This document shows positions 15,701 to 24,267 of a stretch of 64,000 bases of DNA, piece after piece. The stretch's first letter is position 1. Each line of letters opens with the position of its first letter. Origin of the DNA: Caldimonas brevitalea (GTDB lineage: Bacteria > Pseudomonadota > Gammaproteobacteria > Burkholderiales > Burkholderiaceae_C); the NCBI RefSeq assembly GCF_001017435.1, contig NZ_CP011371.1, forward strand, positions 682,001 to 746,000, in the 5' to 3' direction. The notes beneath the pieces are model-generated. The model was not told the origin of the DNA and searched no databases. It saw only the letters and a program-made list of their open reading frames with translations. The translations under genes were made by a program, and so were the position numbers.

Positions 15701-18700
15701 TCGAGGACATCCAGTTCCGCAAGGCGCTGTTCATCTATGAGGACAGGCCGCCGCTCACGCTGCAACTCGTCTTGCGGCCCGACAAGACGTTCACGGTCCA
15801 TGCCCGCCAGCCCGACCAGAACGAATGGAGCCTGCATGTCACCGGCTGCGTCCTGCCGCAGCTGCCCGACCACAACGAGCGCATCGATCTCGCCGAGTTG
15901 CAGCGGATCTGCGATGAGGAAATCACGCCCGATGACATGTATCGGCGCAACGAGAAAAACGGCCTGGAATTGGGGCCGACTTTCAAGCCGATCACCGGCC
16001 TCTGGCGCACTGACGGCAAGTCCCTGACGCGCATGAACACGCCCGAGATGGTGCTGGAGAGCGCGGGGCGCCACTGCATATTTCCGGGGATACTGGACTC
16101 CGGCATCCAGGCCTTGTCGGTCGCGGTGGGCACCAGCAGCGACTTGAAGACGATCTATCTGCCGGTGAACATCGCTCGCGTCACCTACTACGGCAAGCCG
16201 GAAAACGAAGTGTGGAGTTACGGCCAGATGGCGCCGCAGGCGGACCGCGACTTCGGCGAGGGCTCCTTCGTCGTCTTCAATGGCGACGGCAAGCCGGTGA
16301 TCCGGTGGGAGGGATTCAAGAGCAAGGCCTTGAACCTCCAGAAGGACGAGCGGCGCGCGATCATGCAATGGGTGTACGACTTCACCTGGACCCGTCGCCT
16401 CAACCCCACCGCGCGCCGGCTGCCGGCGGACTTCCTGCCCGGGGTCGAGCAGATCGAAGCCGCCATGCAGCCGATCATCGACGAGTTGCGGGAATCTGCG
16501 ATCAACCGCGAGTTCCACGACGTCGCGGCGCCCAAGATCAACCAGCTCTGCGTGGACTACCTGACCGAGGCGCTCCACGACATGGGCTATCGGTTCGAAC
16601 CCGGGGCGTGCTTCACCACCGCCGACGCCGCCGAGCGCTTGGCGATCGCCGCGCCGCGCCTGCGCTACTTCGACCGCGTGCTGTCGATACTCGCGAACTA
16701 CGGCATCCTCGAACAAAGAGGCGACGACTGGGCCGTCAAGCGCGTCCCGGAACGCAGGAACACCGCGCAGGCGTTGCAAGCCCTGCGCGTCCAGCATCCG
16801 GCCTTCGCCACCGAATACCGGTTGCTGGAGCGTTGCGGGCAGCACCAGGCCGGAATACTCACAGGCAAGGTGGACCCGGTCGAACTGATCTTCAGGGAAT
16901 CCGAATACTCCGGCGTGGCGGAGCTGTACGACAACTCTTTCTCGGCGGCGAAGTGCAACCGGCTGGCGCGCGAGGCCTTGAAGCGCATGCTCGTCGATCT
17001 GCCGGCCGATCGCCCGTTCCGCGTGCTGGAAATCGGCGCGGGGACCGGTGGCGTCACCGCGCACCTGCTGCCGCAGTTGCCGGCGGATCGCGCCGAATAT
17101 GCTTTCACCGATATCGGACAGCTGTTCCTCGGCAAGGCGAAAGAGCGCTTTCGCCAATACGACTTCATCGAATACCGCGAACTGGATATCGAAAAGGACG
17201 TCGAGGCGCAGGGCTTCAGGCTGCACTACTACGACCTGGTGGTGGCTTCCAACGTCCTGCACGCCACGCCCGACCTCACCCAGACGATGAACCAGGCCAA
17301 GCGGCTGCTGACCGCCGGCGGTCATCTGCTGGTGATTGAAGCCGTCTACCCGCCGCCCCATTGGGTCGACCTCAGCTTCGGCACGACGGAGGGCTGGTGG
17401 AAATTCACCGACTCGGCGCTGCGGCCTGACTACCCGCTGCTCACCGAGACTCGCTGGCGCACGTTCCTGCAATCGCTCGGATTCGCGGGCAGCGCGCTGC
17501 TCTCCGATACCCGGGACGAGACGGAATCGGGCAACCCCGTGATCGTCGCGCAGATGCCCGACATCGCGTTGCCACGGGAGGACGACGCCGTTCCCGAAGG
17601 CGCATGGGTCGTGCTGGACGACGGGCAGGGCGTGGGGCAGCGCTTCATCGAGAGCCTGGGCGAGTGCGGTGCCGGCAGCGTCATCGTGCGACGCGGCAAT
17701 GCCTATCGCTGGGAGAGCGAGAACGAGGTGGTGGTCGATCCCACCGACGTGGACGAACTCGCGCGCGTGCTCGGCGAAGTCGCGCAGTCGAAACATGGTT
17801 GCGCGGGGCTGCTGCACCTGTGGAATCTGGATTTCGTGACGGCCGAACCGTCGGCGGCGCAACTGGCGCAAGCCGAGCAGGCAGGCTGCTACAGCGCCAT
17901 CGCGCTACTGCAGGCCTACGGCAAGACAGAATGGAATGCACGTCCCCGGTTCTGGATCGCAACGCGGGGGGCACAGTCGGTCGCACCGGAAGCAGGCCAG
18001 TGGGAGACGCTCTCGTTGCTGCAGACACCCAGCTGGGGCATGTTGCGCGTGCTGCTCTGCGAGCAAGCCGACGTGCCGGCGAAGATCATCGATCTCGATC
18101 CGCACAGCGCCCCCGGCGCGGATGCCGCGCTGCTCGTCCAAGAATTCGCGACCGGATCGAAACACGAGGAGGAGGTGGCCTTCCGCACAGGGCAGCGCTA
18201 TGTGCACCGGCTGGGCCGCGTGTCCCATGACGACCTCAGGGCGTCGGCCGGCGAGCACGTGCGGGTCGGACAAAGCGTGTTCCGCCTGCCGCTGCGAGAA
18301 GGCGGCGACCTGCGCAATCTCCAGTACGAGCGCGCCGAACGGGTGGCGCCGCAAGAAGGCGAAGTCGAGATTCGCGTACATGCGACGGCGCTCAATTTCC
18401 GCGACGTCATGCTGGCCCTCGGGTTGCTGTCCGACAGCGCGACGCTGGGCGGCTTCTATGGACCCAACCTCGGCGTCGAGTGCAGCGGCGAAGTGACGCG
18501 GGTCGGCGCCGGCGTCTCGCAGCTGCGCGTGGGAGACCGCGTCTGCGCCTTCGCGGTGGGCTGCTTTGGCTCCTACGTCACGACCCGCGCCCAGTACGCG
18601 ATGCGAATCCCCACCACGATGAGCGCGGCCGAAGGCACAACCCTGCCCATGGCTTTCCTCACCGCGTACCACGCACTGGTCAATGTCGGCCGGCTGCGTT

Positions 18701-21270
18701 CGGGCGATCGGGTGCTGATCCACGCGGGTGCCGGCGGTGTCGGTCTGGCAGCCATCCAGATCGCGCTGGATGCGGGCGCGCAGGTCTATGCCACCGCGGG
18801 CCGGCCGGAGAAGCGGCAATATCTCAAGTCGCTGGGCGTGAGCGAGGTTTTCGATTCGCGTTCCCTGGAATTCGGCAACGAGCTTCGGGCGGCGACGCAA
18901 TACGACAGCAAGGGACCCGGCGTGGACCTGGTCCTGAACTCGCTGCGCGGCGAATTCATTCCGCTGAGCCTGAGCCTGCTGCGTGCCGGTGGCCGCTTCG
19001 TCGAAATCGGCAAGCAGGATGTTCACGACAACTACAAGCTGGGCCTCAAGCCGTTCGAGCGGAACCTCAGTTATGCCGCGGTCGACATCGACAAACTGCT
19101 GCTCGAGGACCCGGCGTTGTGCGCGGACGTGTTCACGCAGTTCATGGAACGGGTCCGCGACCACGTGTTGCGGCCCCTGCCTCAGACGGCCTTCCCCGCC
19201 GCTGACATCGAAACGGCCTTTCGCTACATGTCGGGCGCCAAGCACACCGGCAAGGTCGTGGTGACTTTTGGCGACGATGAAGCGGTCGCCGTCGTACCGC
19301 CGGAGTCCAGGCAGGCCTTGTTCCGCGAGGACGGCACCTACCTCATCACCGGAGGCGTGAGCGGATTCGGCCTTCGAACCGCGCAATGGATGGTGGAGCG
19401 CGGCGCGCGCACGGTCGTGCTGGCGAGCCGGCGCGGCACCGTGTCGGCCGAAGAGCAGCCGGCACTGGCGCAGATGAGCGCGCGCGGCGCGAATGTGATC
19501 CTGGAGCAGGCCGATTGCGCCGACGAGGGCGCGGTCAAGGCGCTGCTGTCCCGGCTGCGCTCGCTGCCGCCGCTGCGCGGCGTCTATCACGCGGCCATGG
19601 TGCTGGACGACACGCCGCTGGCGATGATGGGCGAGCAGCAGTTCCGCAACGTCGTCGCACCGAAGGTGGATGGCGCGTGGAACCTGCACAAGCTGACGCT
19701 GGACCACCCCATCGAGCAGTTCGTGCTGTATTCGTCGATGAGTTACGTCGTCGGCACGCCCGGCCAGGGCAACTACGCGGCGGCCAATGCCTTTCTCGAC
19801 GCACTGGCCAAACACCGCCACGCGCTGGGCCTGCCGGCGCTCACCGTGAACTGGGGCGTGATCAGCGACGTGGGCTACGTGGCGCGCACGAAGATCGACA
19901 CGCTCGCGCGCCTGGGATGGCGGCCGGTCACGCCCGAGCGTGCCTTCCATGTGATCGAGGAGTGCCTGACCTACAAGGCGGCCACAGCGTCGGTGTTCTC
20001 CATCGATTGGGTCAAGATGGCCAGCATCATCCCGGTCGTGAACAGCACCGAGCGCTTCCGGCAGCTGATCGCACAGGAGTCAGGCAGCGGCGCCGGCCAG
20101 CGCGGCTCGTCCGGCATCCTCGAAGAGTTGCGTGGACTTGCCGAGGCCGACGCCGTCAAGGTGCTTCAGGCGGCGCTCGCGCGGCAGATCGCCAAGGTGT
20201 TCGACATGCCTCCGGAGCAGTTGGACAACACGGTGTCGCTGACCAATCTGGGCATGGATTCGCTGATGGCCGGCCAGATCCGCAACTGGATCGCCACCGA
20301 GCTGGGCACCGATTTCCCGACGATGGGCTTGATGCGCGGGCCGACCATCGCGCAACTGGCCGCCGAACTTCGCTCGTTGGTGAGCGGCGACAAGGCGCCG
20401 GCGCGGGAGGACGAGGGCCCGTCGACGGACGGCACTCCGACCAATCCGTGGGTGCATTGGCCGCGGTTGAATTCGGAGAACGCGACGATGCGCGTGCTGA
20501 CCTTCCCGTTCGTGGGCGGCGGGGCCACGGTGTTCAACAGCTGGCCGGACGAGATGGGATCGGCGTTCGAAATCATGGCCGTCCAGTATCCCGGCCGCGG
20601 CAACCGCGTGGACGAGAAGCCGATCGACGACATGCCCACTCTTGTCAAGGCGATCGCGGAAAACATACTCCCGTATCTGGACCGGGGTTTCGCGATCTAC
20701 GGCCATTGCATGGGCAGCCTGATCGCCTACGAGGTTGCCCACTACCTGCAGGCGAATTTCGACGAGACGCCGCTCAAGCTCGTCATCGCGGGCTGGCCGG
20801 CACCGGCCCTCGTTGAGCAATACGTCCAAGGCCTGGAAGGCATCGACGGAAACTACACGCTCGACAACGTGACGGACGCCGACGTACTCAACGTGCTGAC
20901 GCGCAACCGGCTGGTCGCGCCCGAGCTGGTCGCCGACAGCCAGCGGCTGGCACCGCTGATGCCCGCGATGCGTGCCGAACTGAAGATGCTGGGCTTGTAT
21001 CGCCACACGCACAGCGAGCGTCTGCGCTGCCCGATCACCTGCATGCTGGGCACCGAGGACGCCTTGTTCAATCCGGGGCAACTGTATTCCTGGCGCGACG
21101 TCACGAGCGGCGCGTTCTCGTTCGTGCAAGTGCCCGGCGAGCATCTGTTCATCAAGGGCCGGGACCGCCGGCCGATCGAAACCATCCGACGTGAGCTGGA
21201 AGAGCGAACCCTGCCCAGCTTCTCCTCTGCCCTTGCGGCCGAGCCGTCCGGCCACGTGGCCGCGCACTGA
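12751..21270 (+). CDS. Single-module reducing polyketide synthase KS-AT-DH-MT-ER-KR-ACP-TE
   Basis: 2839 residues holding one complete set of domains. KS, about 20-445: Cys194 in DTACSSS, His329 in HGTGT, His369 in NIGHLESA. AT, about 550-840: Ser649 in GHSIGE, with VAFHSH at 750-754 suggesting malonyl-CoA. DH, about 920-1180: His952 in HCVQGPIVFP, Asp1116 in DSGIQ. C-methyltransferase, about 1390-1580: LEIGAGTGG. ER, about 1840-2175: HAGAGGVG. KR, about 2191-2430: TGGVSGFG, Tyr2342, with LDD pointing to B-type reduction. ACP: Ser2504 in GMDSL. TE, about 2575-2830: Asp2770, His2798, but Cys2653 in GHCMGS where Ser is usual. The order equals that of fungal highly reducing iterative synthases, so repeated use of the one module is likely. 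Downstream genes are closely spaced and co-directional. Confidence 0.93.
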   Translation: MKSRETDGTATAAAMRPPGEPVAIIGIGCRFPGGANSPDEFWRMLLGKVDGVSEVPRTRWSIDDYYHRDSAEPGHMITRRGGFITQDVETFDAAFFGMTPREAARMDPQQRLFLETTWEALEDAGIKPEHLAQTPTAVFVGTSGHDHGIIQLNPLNRYSLDTHTMSGVTNCIIANRVSYLLDLRGPSVAVDTACSSSLVAVHLACQSIRSGESPLAIVGGVNLLINPNTTIGFSHGSFLSPDGRCKAFDSRANGYVRSEGAGVVILKRLSEAQADGDRIWAVIRGTASNQDGRTAGISLPSREAQERLLRDACADAGIEPSQIQYVEAHGTGTAAGDPIEASALGRALSRGRDPAKPCVVGAVKTNIGHLESAAGIAGLIKACLVLKHKTIPGNLHLEQPNPGIPFDELKLRLPTEAEEYVADGPRLAGVNSFGFGGANAHAVLQEAANPPEPMPPGRSDPALAGPWVLPISAKSKAALNAYVQRYIEQMGGEGEALRLNDLSYCAARYKSSYDHRLAVVGSSAQALISGLRSILAGESVDAVQAGQKLPEMASARKVFVFSGQGPQWWGMGRELLQSEPVFRDVIERCDQELAKHADWRLLDEFRATETQSRIGETRVAQPALFALQIGLAALWRSWGVEPDAVIGHSIGEVAASYVSGALSFEDAIKVIFHRSRIQQQAAGKGAMLAIGMAQAEAEALAARYPGEVSIGAVNGLQSVALSGDPEPLNRIAAMLSEQQVFAQLLRVNVAFHSHHMDPLEAEVRSCLADIHSMQPRIPMYSTVTGRRIAALELTQDYWWRNIREPVLFAPTVTTQLEDGHQVFIEVGAHPIHTASISELMSRVKTKGLVTSSLVRRKPEREAMLRSAAQLHVAGVPLDLAATVEAPAYRVQLPMYPWQRERHWTESEASRATRHPPAAHPLRGRYIPPSDEPNRHVWEVELDGRRITWMKDHCVQGPIVFPAAGYVDMALGCFSEIYGDAAFCLEDIQFRKALFIYEDRPPLTLQLVLRPDKTFTVHARQPDQNEWSLHVTGCVLPQLPDHNERIDLAELQRICDEEITPDDMYRRNEKNGLELGPTFKPITGLWRTDGKSLTRMNTPEMVLESAGRHCIFPGILDSGIQALSVAVGTSSDLKTIYLPVNIARVTYYGKPENEVWSYGQMAPQADRDFGEGSFVVFNGDGKPVIRWEGFKSKALNLQKDERRAIMQWVYDFTWTRRLNPTARRLPADFLPGVEQIEAAMQPIIDELRESAINREFHDVAAPKINQLCVDYLTEALHDMGYRFEPGACFTTADAAERLAIAAPRLRYFDRVLSILANYGILEQRGDDWAVKRVPERRNTAQALQALRVQHPAFATEYRLLERCGQHQAGILTGKVDPVELIFRESEYSGVAELYDNSFSAAKCNRLAREALKRMLVDLPADRPFRVLEIGAGTGGVTAHLLPQLPADRAEYAFTDIGQLFLGKAKERFRQYDFIEYRELDIEKDVEAQGFRLHYYDLVVASNVLHATPDLTQTMNQAKRLLTAGGHLLVIEAVYPPPHWVDLSFGTTEGWWKFTDSALRPDYPLLTETRWRTFLQSLGFAGSALLSDTRDETESGNPVIVAQMPDIALPREDDAVPEGAWVVLDDGQGVGQRFIESLGECGAGSVIVRRGNAYRWESENEVVVDPTDVDELARVLGEVAQSKHGCAGLLHLWNLDFVTAEPSAAQLAQAEQAGCYSAIALLQAYGKTEWNARPRFWIATRGAQSVAPEAGQWETLSLLQTPSWGMLRVLLCEQADVPAKIIDLDPHSAPGADAALLVQEFATGSKHEEEVAFRTGQRYVHRLGRVSHDDLRASAGEHVRVGQSVFRLPLREGGDLRNLQYERAERVAPQEGEVEIRVHATALNFRDVMLALGLLSDSATLGGFYGPNLGVECSGEVTRVGAGVSQLRVGDRVCAFAVGCFGSYVTTRAQYAMRIPTTMSAAEGTTLPMAFLTAYHALVNVGRLRSGDRVLIHAGAGGVGLAAIQIALDAGAQVYATAGRPEKRQYLKSLGVSEVFDSRSLEFGNELRAATQYDSKGPGVDLVLNSLRGEFIPLSLSLLRAGGRFVEIGKQDVHDNYKLGLKPFERNLSYAAVDIDKLLLEDPALCADVFTQFMERVRDHVLRPLPQTAFPAADIETAFRYMSGAKHTGKVVVTFGDDEAVAVVPPESRQALFREDGTYLITGGVSGFGLRTAQWMVERGARTVVLASRRGTVSAEEQPALAQMSARGANVILEQADCADEGAVKALLSRLRSLPPLRGVYHAAMVLDDTPLAMMGEQQFRNVVAPKVDGAWNLHKLTLDHPIEQFVLYSSMSYVVGTPGQGNYAAANAFLDALAKHRHALGLPALTVNWGVISDVGYVARTKIDTLARLGWRPVTPERAFHVIEECLTYKAATASVFSIDWVKMASIIPVVNSTERFRQLIAQESGSGAGQRGSSGILEELRGLAEADAVKVLQAALARQIAKVFDMPPEQLDNTVSLTNLGMDSLMAGQIRNWIATELGTDFPTMGLMRGPTIAQLAAELRSLVSGDKAPAREDEGPSTDGTPTNPWVHWPRLNSENATMRVLTFPFVGGGATVFNSWPDEMGSAFEIMAVQYPGRGNRVDEKPIDDMPTLVKAIAENILPYLDRGFAIYGHCMGSLIAYEVAHYLQANFDETPLKLVIAGWPAPALVEQYVQGLEGIDGNYTLDNVTDADVLNVLTRNRLVAPELVADSQRLAPLMPAMRAELKMLGLYRHTHSERLRCPITCMLGTEDALFNPGQLYSWRDVTSGAFSFVQVPGEHLFIKGRDRRPIETIRRELEERTLPSFSSALAAEPSGHVAAH

Positions 21271-21286
21271 CCGAAGAAAGCACACC

Positions 21287-22888
21287 ATGAAGATGCAAGA
21301 GTCTTACGACGTCATCATCTGCGGCGGCGGGCTGGCCGGCCTGACCTGTGCTCGGCAGCTGCAGCGCGCGCAGCCGCAGCTGTCGATCGCCGTGCTGGAA
21401 AAGGTTGCGGGGCCGCTGCCGCCGGCGGCGCACAAGGTGGGCGAAGCCACCGTCGAGGGCGGAGCGCACTATTTCACCGACTACCTCGGGCTGCAGGGTT
21501 ATTTCAACAAGGCGCAACTCCACAAGCTGGGCTTGCGCCTGTTCTTCGGCGATCCGAAAGCGCCGTTCCAGGAACGACCCGAGCTGGGCGCGCGCAAGTT
21601 CCCGCGCGTGCCTTCGTACCAGATCGACCGCGGCGTGTTCGAGAACGACCTGCGCAGGATGGTCTCCGCGACACCGGGCGTCACCCTGATCGAGAACGCC
21701 GTGGTGACCGATGTCGACCTGGCCGCCGGCGAGGAGCCGCACATCGTTCACTTGCTGGACGCCGCCAAGGCGGCGCGCACCCTGCAGTGCCGTTTCATGG
21801 TCGACGCGACTGGAAGGCGCCGCCTGTTGCATCAAAAACTCAACCTGGGCCGCGAGAACGGCCACCACATCAGCGCCGCCTGGTGGCGCATGAAGGGCGA
21901 GTACGACATCGAGAAGATGGCAGGGCCTGCGACACCGCTGTGGAAACCGCCGCACCAGGAACGCCGCTGGTTCTCCACCAATCACCTGATGGGGTACGGC
22001 TACTGGGTCTGGATGATCCCGCTGGTGTCGGGCCACACCAGCATCGGCATCGTGACCGACGAGGCCATCCACCCGATCAGGGGGTACAACACCTACGAAA
22101 GCTCGCTCGAATGGTTGCGCCGGTACGAGCCGACACTGGCGACCTTCCTGCAGGACGGGGAGCCTCTGGATTTCCGCGTGATCAAGAACGCCAGCTATCA
22201 CGCCGACCAGATCTTCTCGCACCGCCGCTGGGCGTGCGTGGGCGAGGCCGCGCTGTTCCTGGACGCCTTCTACAGCCCGGGCAGCGATTTCATCGGCTAC
22301 ACCAACACCATCGCCGTGAAGATGATCGAGATGGATCACGCGGGGCAGCTGACCGAGGAGGCCGTCTCGCGCTTCAACCGCTTCGTTCTCGACGACGTCG
22401 CGGGCAACTATCTCGTGCTGTATCGTGGCTTGTACAAAGCCTTCGGTTCGGCACCGGTGATGTTCACAAAAGTCTTGTGGGACACCTGCTTCTACTGGGC
22501 GTTGCCGTGCCAGATGATGTTCCGCGAACTCCTCACCGACGCCGGCGCGCTCAACGAATTCCACGAGATCGCGCAGCAGTACCTGGCGCTGAACCAGCGC
22601 GTACAGGCGGCCTTCCTGGAATGGGCGCCGGCTGCTGTCGAGCCGGAACGCTACACCTTCGTGGAATACAGCAAGACGCCGATCTGCGCGGGGCTGCACC
22701 TGGAACTGATCAAGGACAAGACGCCCGAAGAATGCTTCTCCGACATGCGCGCGCACGTTCGGCGCTTCGGCGAATGGGCCGACCAGATTCTGCGGGAGGC
22801 CGCCGTGGCGCGCGGCGCGATGCCGGCCGCGGATGCCGACGTTGAGCCGGTCGTGACGGCGATGCACGACCAACCCATTCCCCAATGA
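21287..22888 (+). CDS. Flavin-dependent halogenase-like oxidoreductase
   Basis: 533 residues from ATG 21287, 16 bases after the PKS. The N-terminus has the FAD motif VIICGGGLAGLTCARQL, then KVGEATVEGG. The halogenase signature WxWxIP is intact as WVWMIP (Trp240). Lys80, in QLHKLGL, sits where the catalytic Lys of tryptophan halogenases lies (Lys79 in RebH). A second FAD/halide-region motif, GSDFIGYTNTIAV, follows. Such enzymes use FADH2, O2 and halide to halogenate substrates, often carrier-bound or free aromatic ones. A separate flavin reductase is usually needed and none is visible. It may instead be a related monooxygenase, but the presence of both signature residues favours halogenation. 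Confidence 0.75.
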   Translation: MKMQESYDVIICGGGLAGLTCARQLQRAQPQLSIAVLEKVAGPLPPAAHKVGEATVEGGAHYFTDYLGLQGYFNKAQLHKLGLRLFFGDPKAPFQERPELGARKFPRVPSYQIDRGVFENDLRRMVSATPGVTLIENAVVTDVDLAAGEEPHIVHLLDAAKAARTLQCRFMVDATGRRRLLHQKLNLGRENGHHISAAWWRMKGEYDIEKMAGPATPLWKPPHQERRWFSTNHLMGYGYWVWMIPLVSGHTSIGIVTDEAIHPIRGYNTYESSLEWLRRYEPTLATFLQDGEPLDFRVIKNASYHADQIFSHRRWACVGEAALFLDAFYSPGSDFIGYTNTIAVKMIEMDHAGQLTEEAVSRFNRFVLDDVAGNYLVLYRGLYKAFGSAPVMFTKVLWDTCFYWALPCQMMFRELLTDAGALNEFHEIAQQYLALNQRVQAAFLEWAPAAVEPERYTFVEYSKTPICAGLHLELIKDKTPEECFSDMRAHVRRFGEWADQILREAAVARGAMPAADADVEPVVTAMHDQPIPQ

Positions 22889-22902
22889 ATCAGGAGACCG
22901 AC

Positions 22903-23364
22903 ATGGAGACTCAAACTCTGACCGATCACGACCAGATCGTCGAGGCGTTCTTCGACAAGCTGCGCAGCTTTCCGCTGCCCAAGGGGATCGAGCTGGAACT
23001 GCCGCCCAAGTGTGCGCGCGAGGCGCCGGCGCGCTACGTCGAGTATGTTCCGGGCGAAAAGCTGGTGGGCGAAATCGTTGTCCCGCTGCAGTATGCGAAC
23101 CCGCTCGGGCAATTGCAAGGCGGGTTCCTCAGCGCGCTGTTCGACAACCTGATGGCACCGCTGTGCTATGCCGCGGCGGGCCCGACGACCAGCATCGACA
23201 TCGCGACAAGCTTCGTGAGGCCCATCGCGGTGGGGGAAAGCATTCTGATCGACGTGCGTATCCGCAGGCTCGGCCGACGGGCGGTGCACATGACGGCGGA
23301 AGCCTTTGATAAGGAGGGCCAGCTCGTCGCCACTTCCACCAGCAACCTGATCCCCATGGGCTGA
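22903..23364 (+). CDS. PaaI-type hotdog thioesterase
   Basis: 153 residues from ATG 22903, chosen because AGGAGA lies just upstream; an ATG at 22885 overlapping the halogenase stop is also possible. The hotdog core is clear: VPLQYANPLGQLQGGFLSAL, then SIDIATSFVRPIAVGESILI and a basic RRLGRRAVHMTAEA segment. PaaI-like proteins hydrolyse acyl-CoA or acyl-carrier thioesters and act as multimers in the cytoplasm. In this cluster it may release or edit acyl chains, or clear stalled intermediates from the PKS. Confidence 0.85.
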   Translation: METQTLTDHDQIVEAFFDKLRSFPLPKGIELELPPKCAREAPARYVEYVPGEKLVGEIVVPLQYANPLGQLQGGFLSALFDNLMAPLCYAAAGPTTSIDIATSFVRPIAVGESILIDVRIRRLGRRAVHMTAEAFDKEGQLVATSTSNLIPMG

Positions 23365-23380
23365 GACCGGGAGCGCACGC

Positions 23381-24265
23381 ATGCAATCCATGAAAACTGC
23401 CGAACTTGAAGGCAAGGTGGCGATCGTGACCGGCGCAAGCCGCGGAATTGGCAAGGCCATCGCACTGCGCCTGGCCGGAGCAGGAACTCGCGTTGTGGTG
23501 GCCTCCAAGACAGCGCAGCCGCATCCCCGCCTGCCGGGCACGATCCACGACACCGTGCGGGAAATACGCGAGGCGGGCGGCACGGCCAGCGCCGTTCAGT
23601 GCGACGTGCGCCTTCACGCGGATCTCCAACGTGTGGTCGATACGGCCCTCGCGGACTACGGCCGTATCGACATCCTGATCAACAACGCGGGAGCGATCTG
23701 GCTACGGTCGCTGGCCGATACCGACGAGAGTCGCCTGGACTTGGTCCTGGACGTCAACTTCAGGGCGCCGTTCCTGCTTGCCCGCCTGTGTCTACCGCAC
23801 ATGGCCGCCAACAGCTGGGGGCACATCGTCAACATGGGGCCGCCCTTACTGCAGCAGGCTACGAACTCATCCGGAATGATCGCCTACCTCACTTCCAAGC
23901 TGGGTGCGACGCTGATGGCGCACGGCCTTGGCGACGAGCTGAAAGGAACGGGCATCGCATGCAATTCGCTGTGGCCCCGTACGTTGATCGAGTCCGCGGT
24001 CACCACCACCTTCGGGCTTGGGCGTCCCGACGACTGGCGGCGAAGCGACATCCTTGTCGATGCGGTGATGCTGATCCTGGCGCAGGACTGCCGTACGTTC
24101 ACGGGACAGGCACTGATCGACGAGGACGTCCTGGGCGAATACGGCGGCGTCGTCGACTTCAGCCGCTACAGCGTCGTCGAGGGCAGCCGGCCAGCGGCGA
24201 TGAATCTGGCCCTGTTCAAGGACATGGCGGCGCAAGCGCAGCGGCGCGCACAGGCTGCGACCTGA
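23381..24265 (+). CDS. SDR oxidoreductase, HSDL2-like
   Basis: 294 residues. It has TGASRGIGKA near residue 18, NNAGAIW, and a GPPLLQ segment in place of the usual Ser motif, followed by YLTSK matching YxxxK. The GPP and YLTSK arrangement resembles HSDL2/citronellol-dehydrogenase-type SDRs acting on acyl or terpenoid alcohols. It begins 16 bases after the thioesterase and ends two bases before the next gene, so it is part of the PKS operon. Likely role: oxidation or reduction of an alcohol or ketone in the released polyketide. Confidence 0.82.
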   Translation: MQSMKTAELEGKVAIVTGASRGIGKAIALRLAGAGTRVVVASKTAQPHPRLPGTIHDTVREIREAGGTASAVQCDVRLHADLQRVVDTALADYGRIDILINNAGAIWLRSLADTDESRLDLVLDVNFRAPFLLARLCLPHMAANSWGHIVNMGPPLLQQATNSSGMIAYLTSKLGATLMAHGLGDELKGTGIACNSLWPRTLIESAVTTTFGLGRPDDWRRSDILVDAVMLILAQDCRTFTGQALIDEDVLGEYGGVVDFSRYSVVEGSRPAAMNLALFKDMAAQAQRRAQAAT

Positions 24266-24267
24266 CC

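Noticed and set aside
15379..17871. 830-codon minus-strand frame (and others at 14245-15363 and 17905-19950) inside the PKS
   Set aside because: Lies wholly opposite an intact PKS with active-site residues; no domain similarity.
23599..24267. Long N-terminal extension of the first hydrolase through the SDR gene
   Set aside because: The extension only reads the SDR in another frame; hydrolase similarity begins after GTG 24268.
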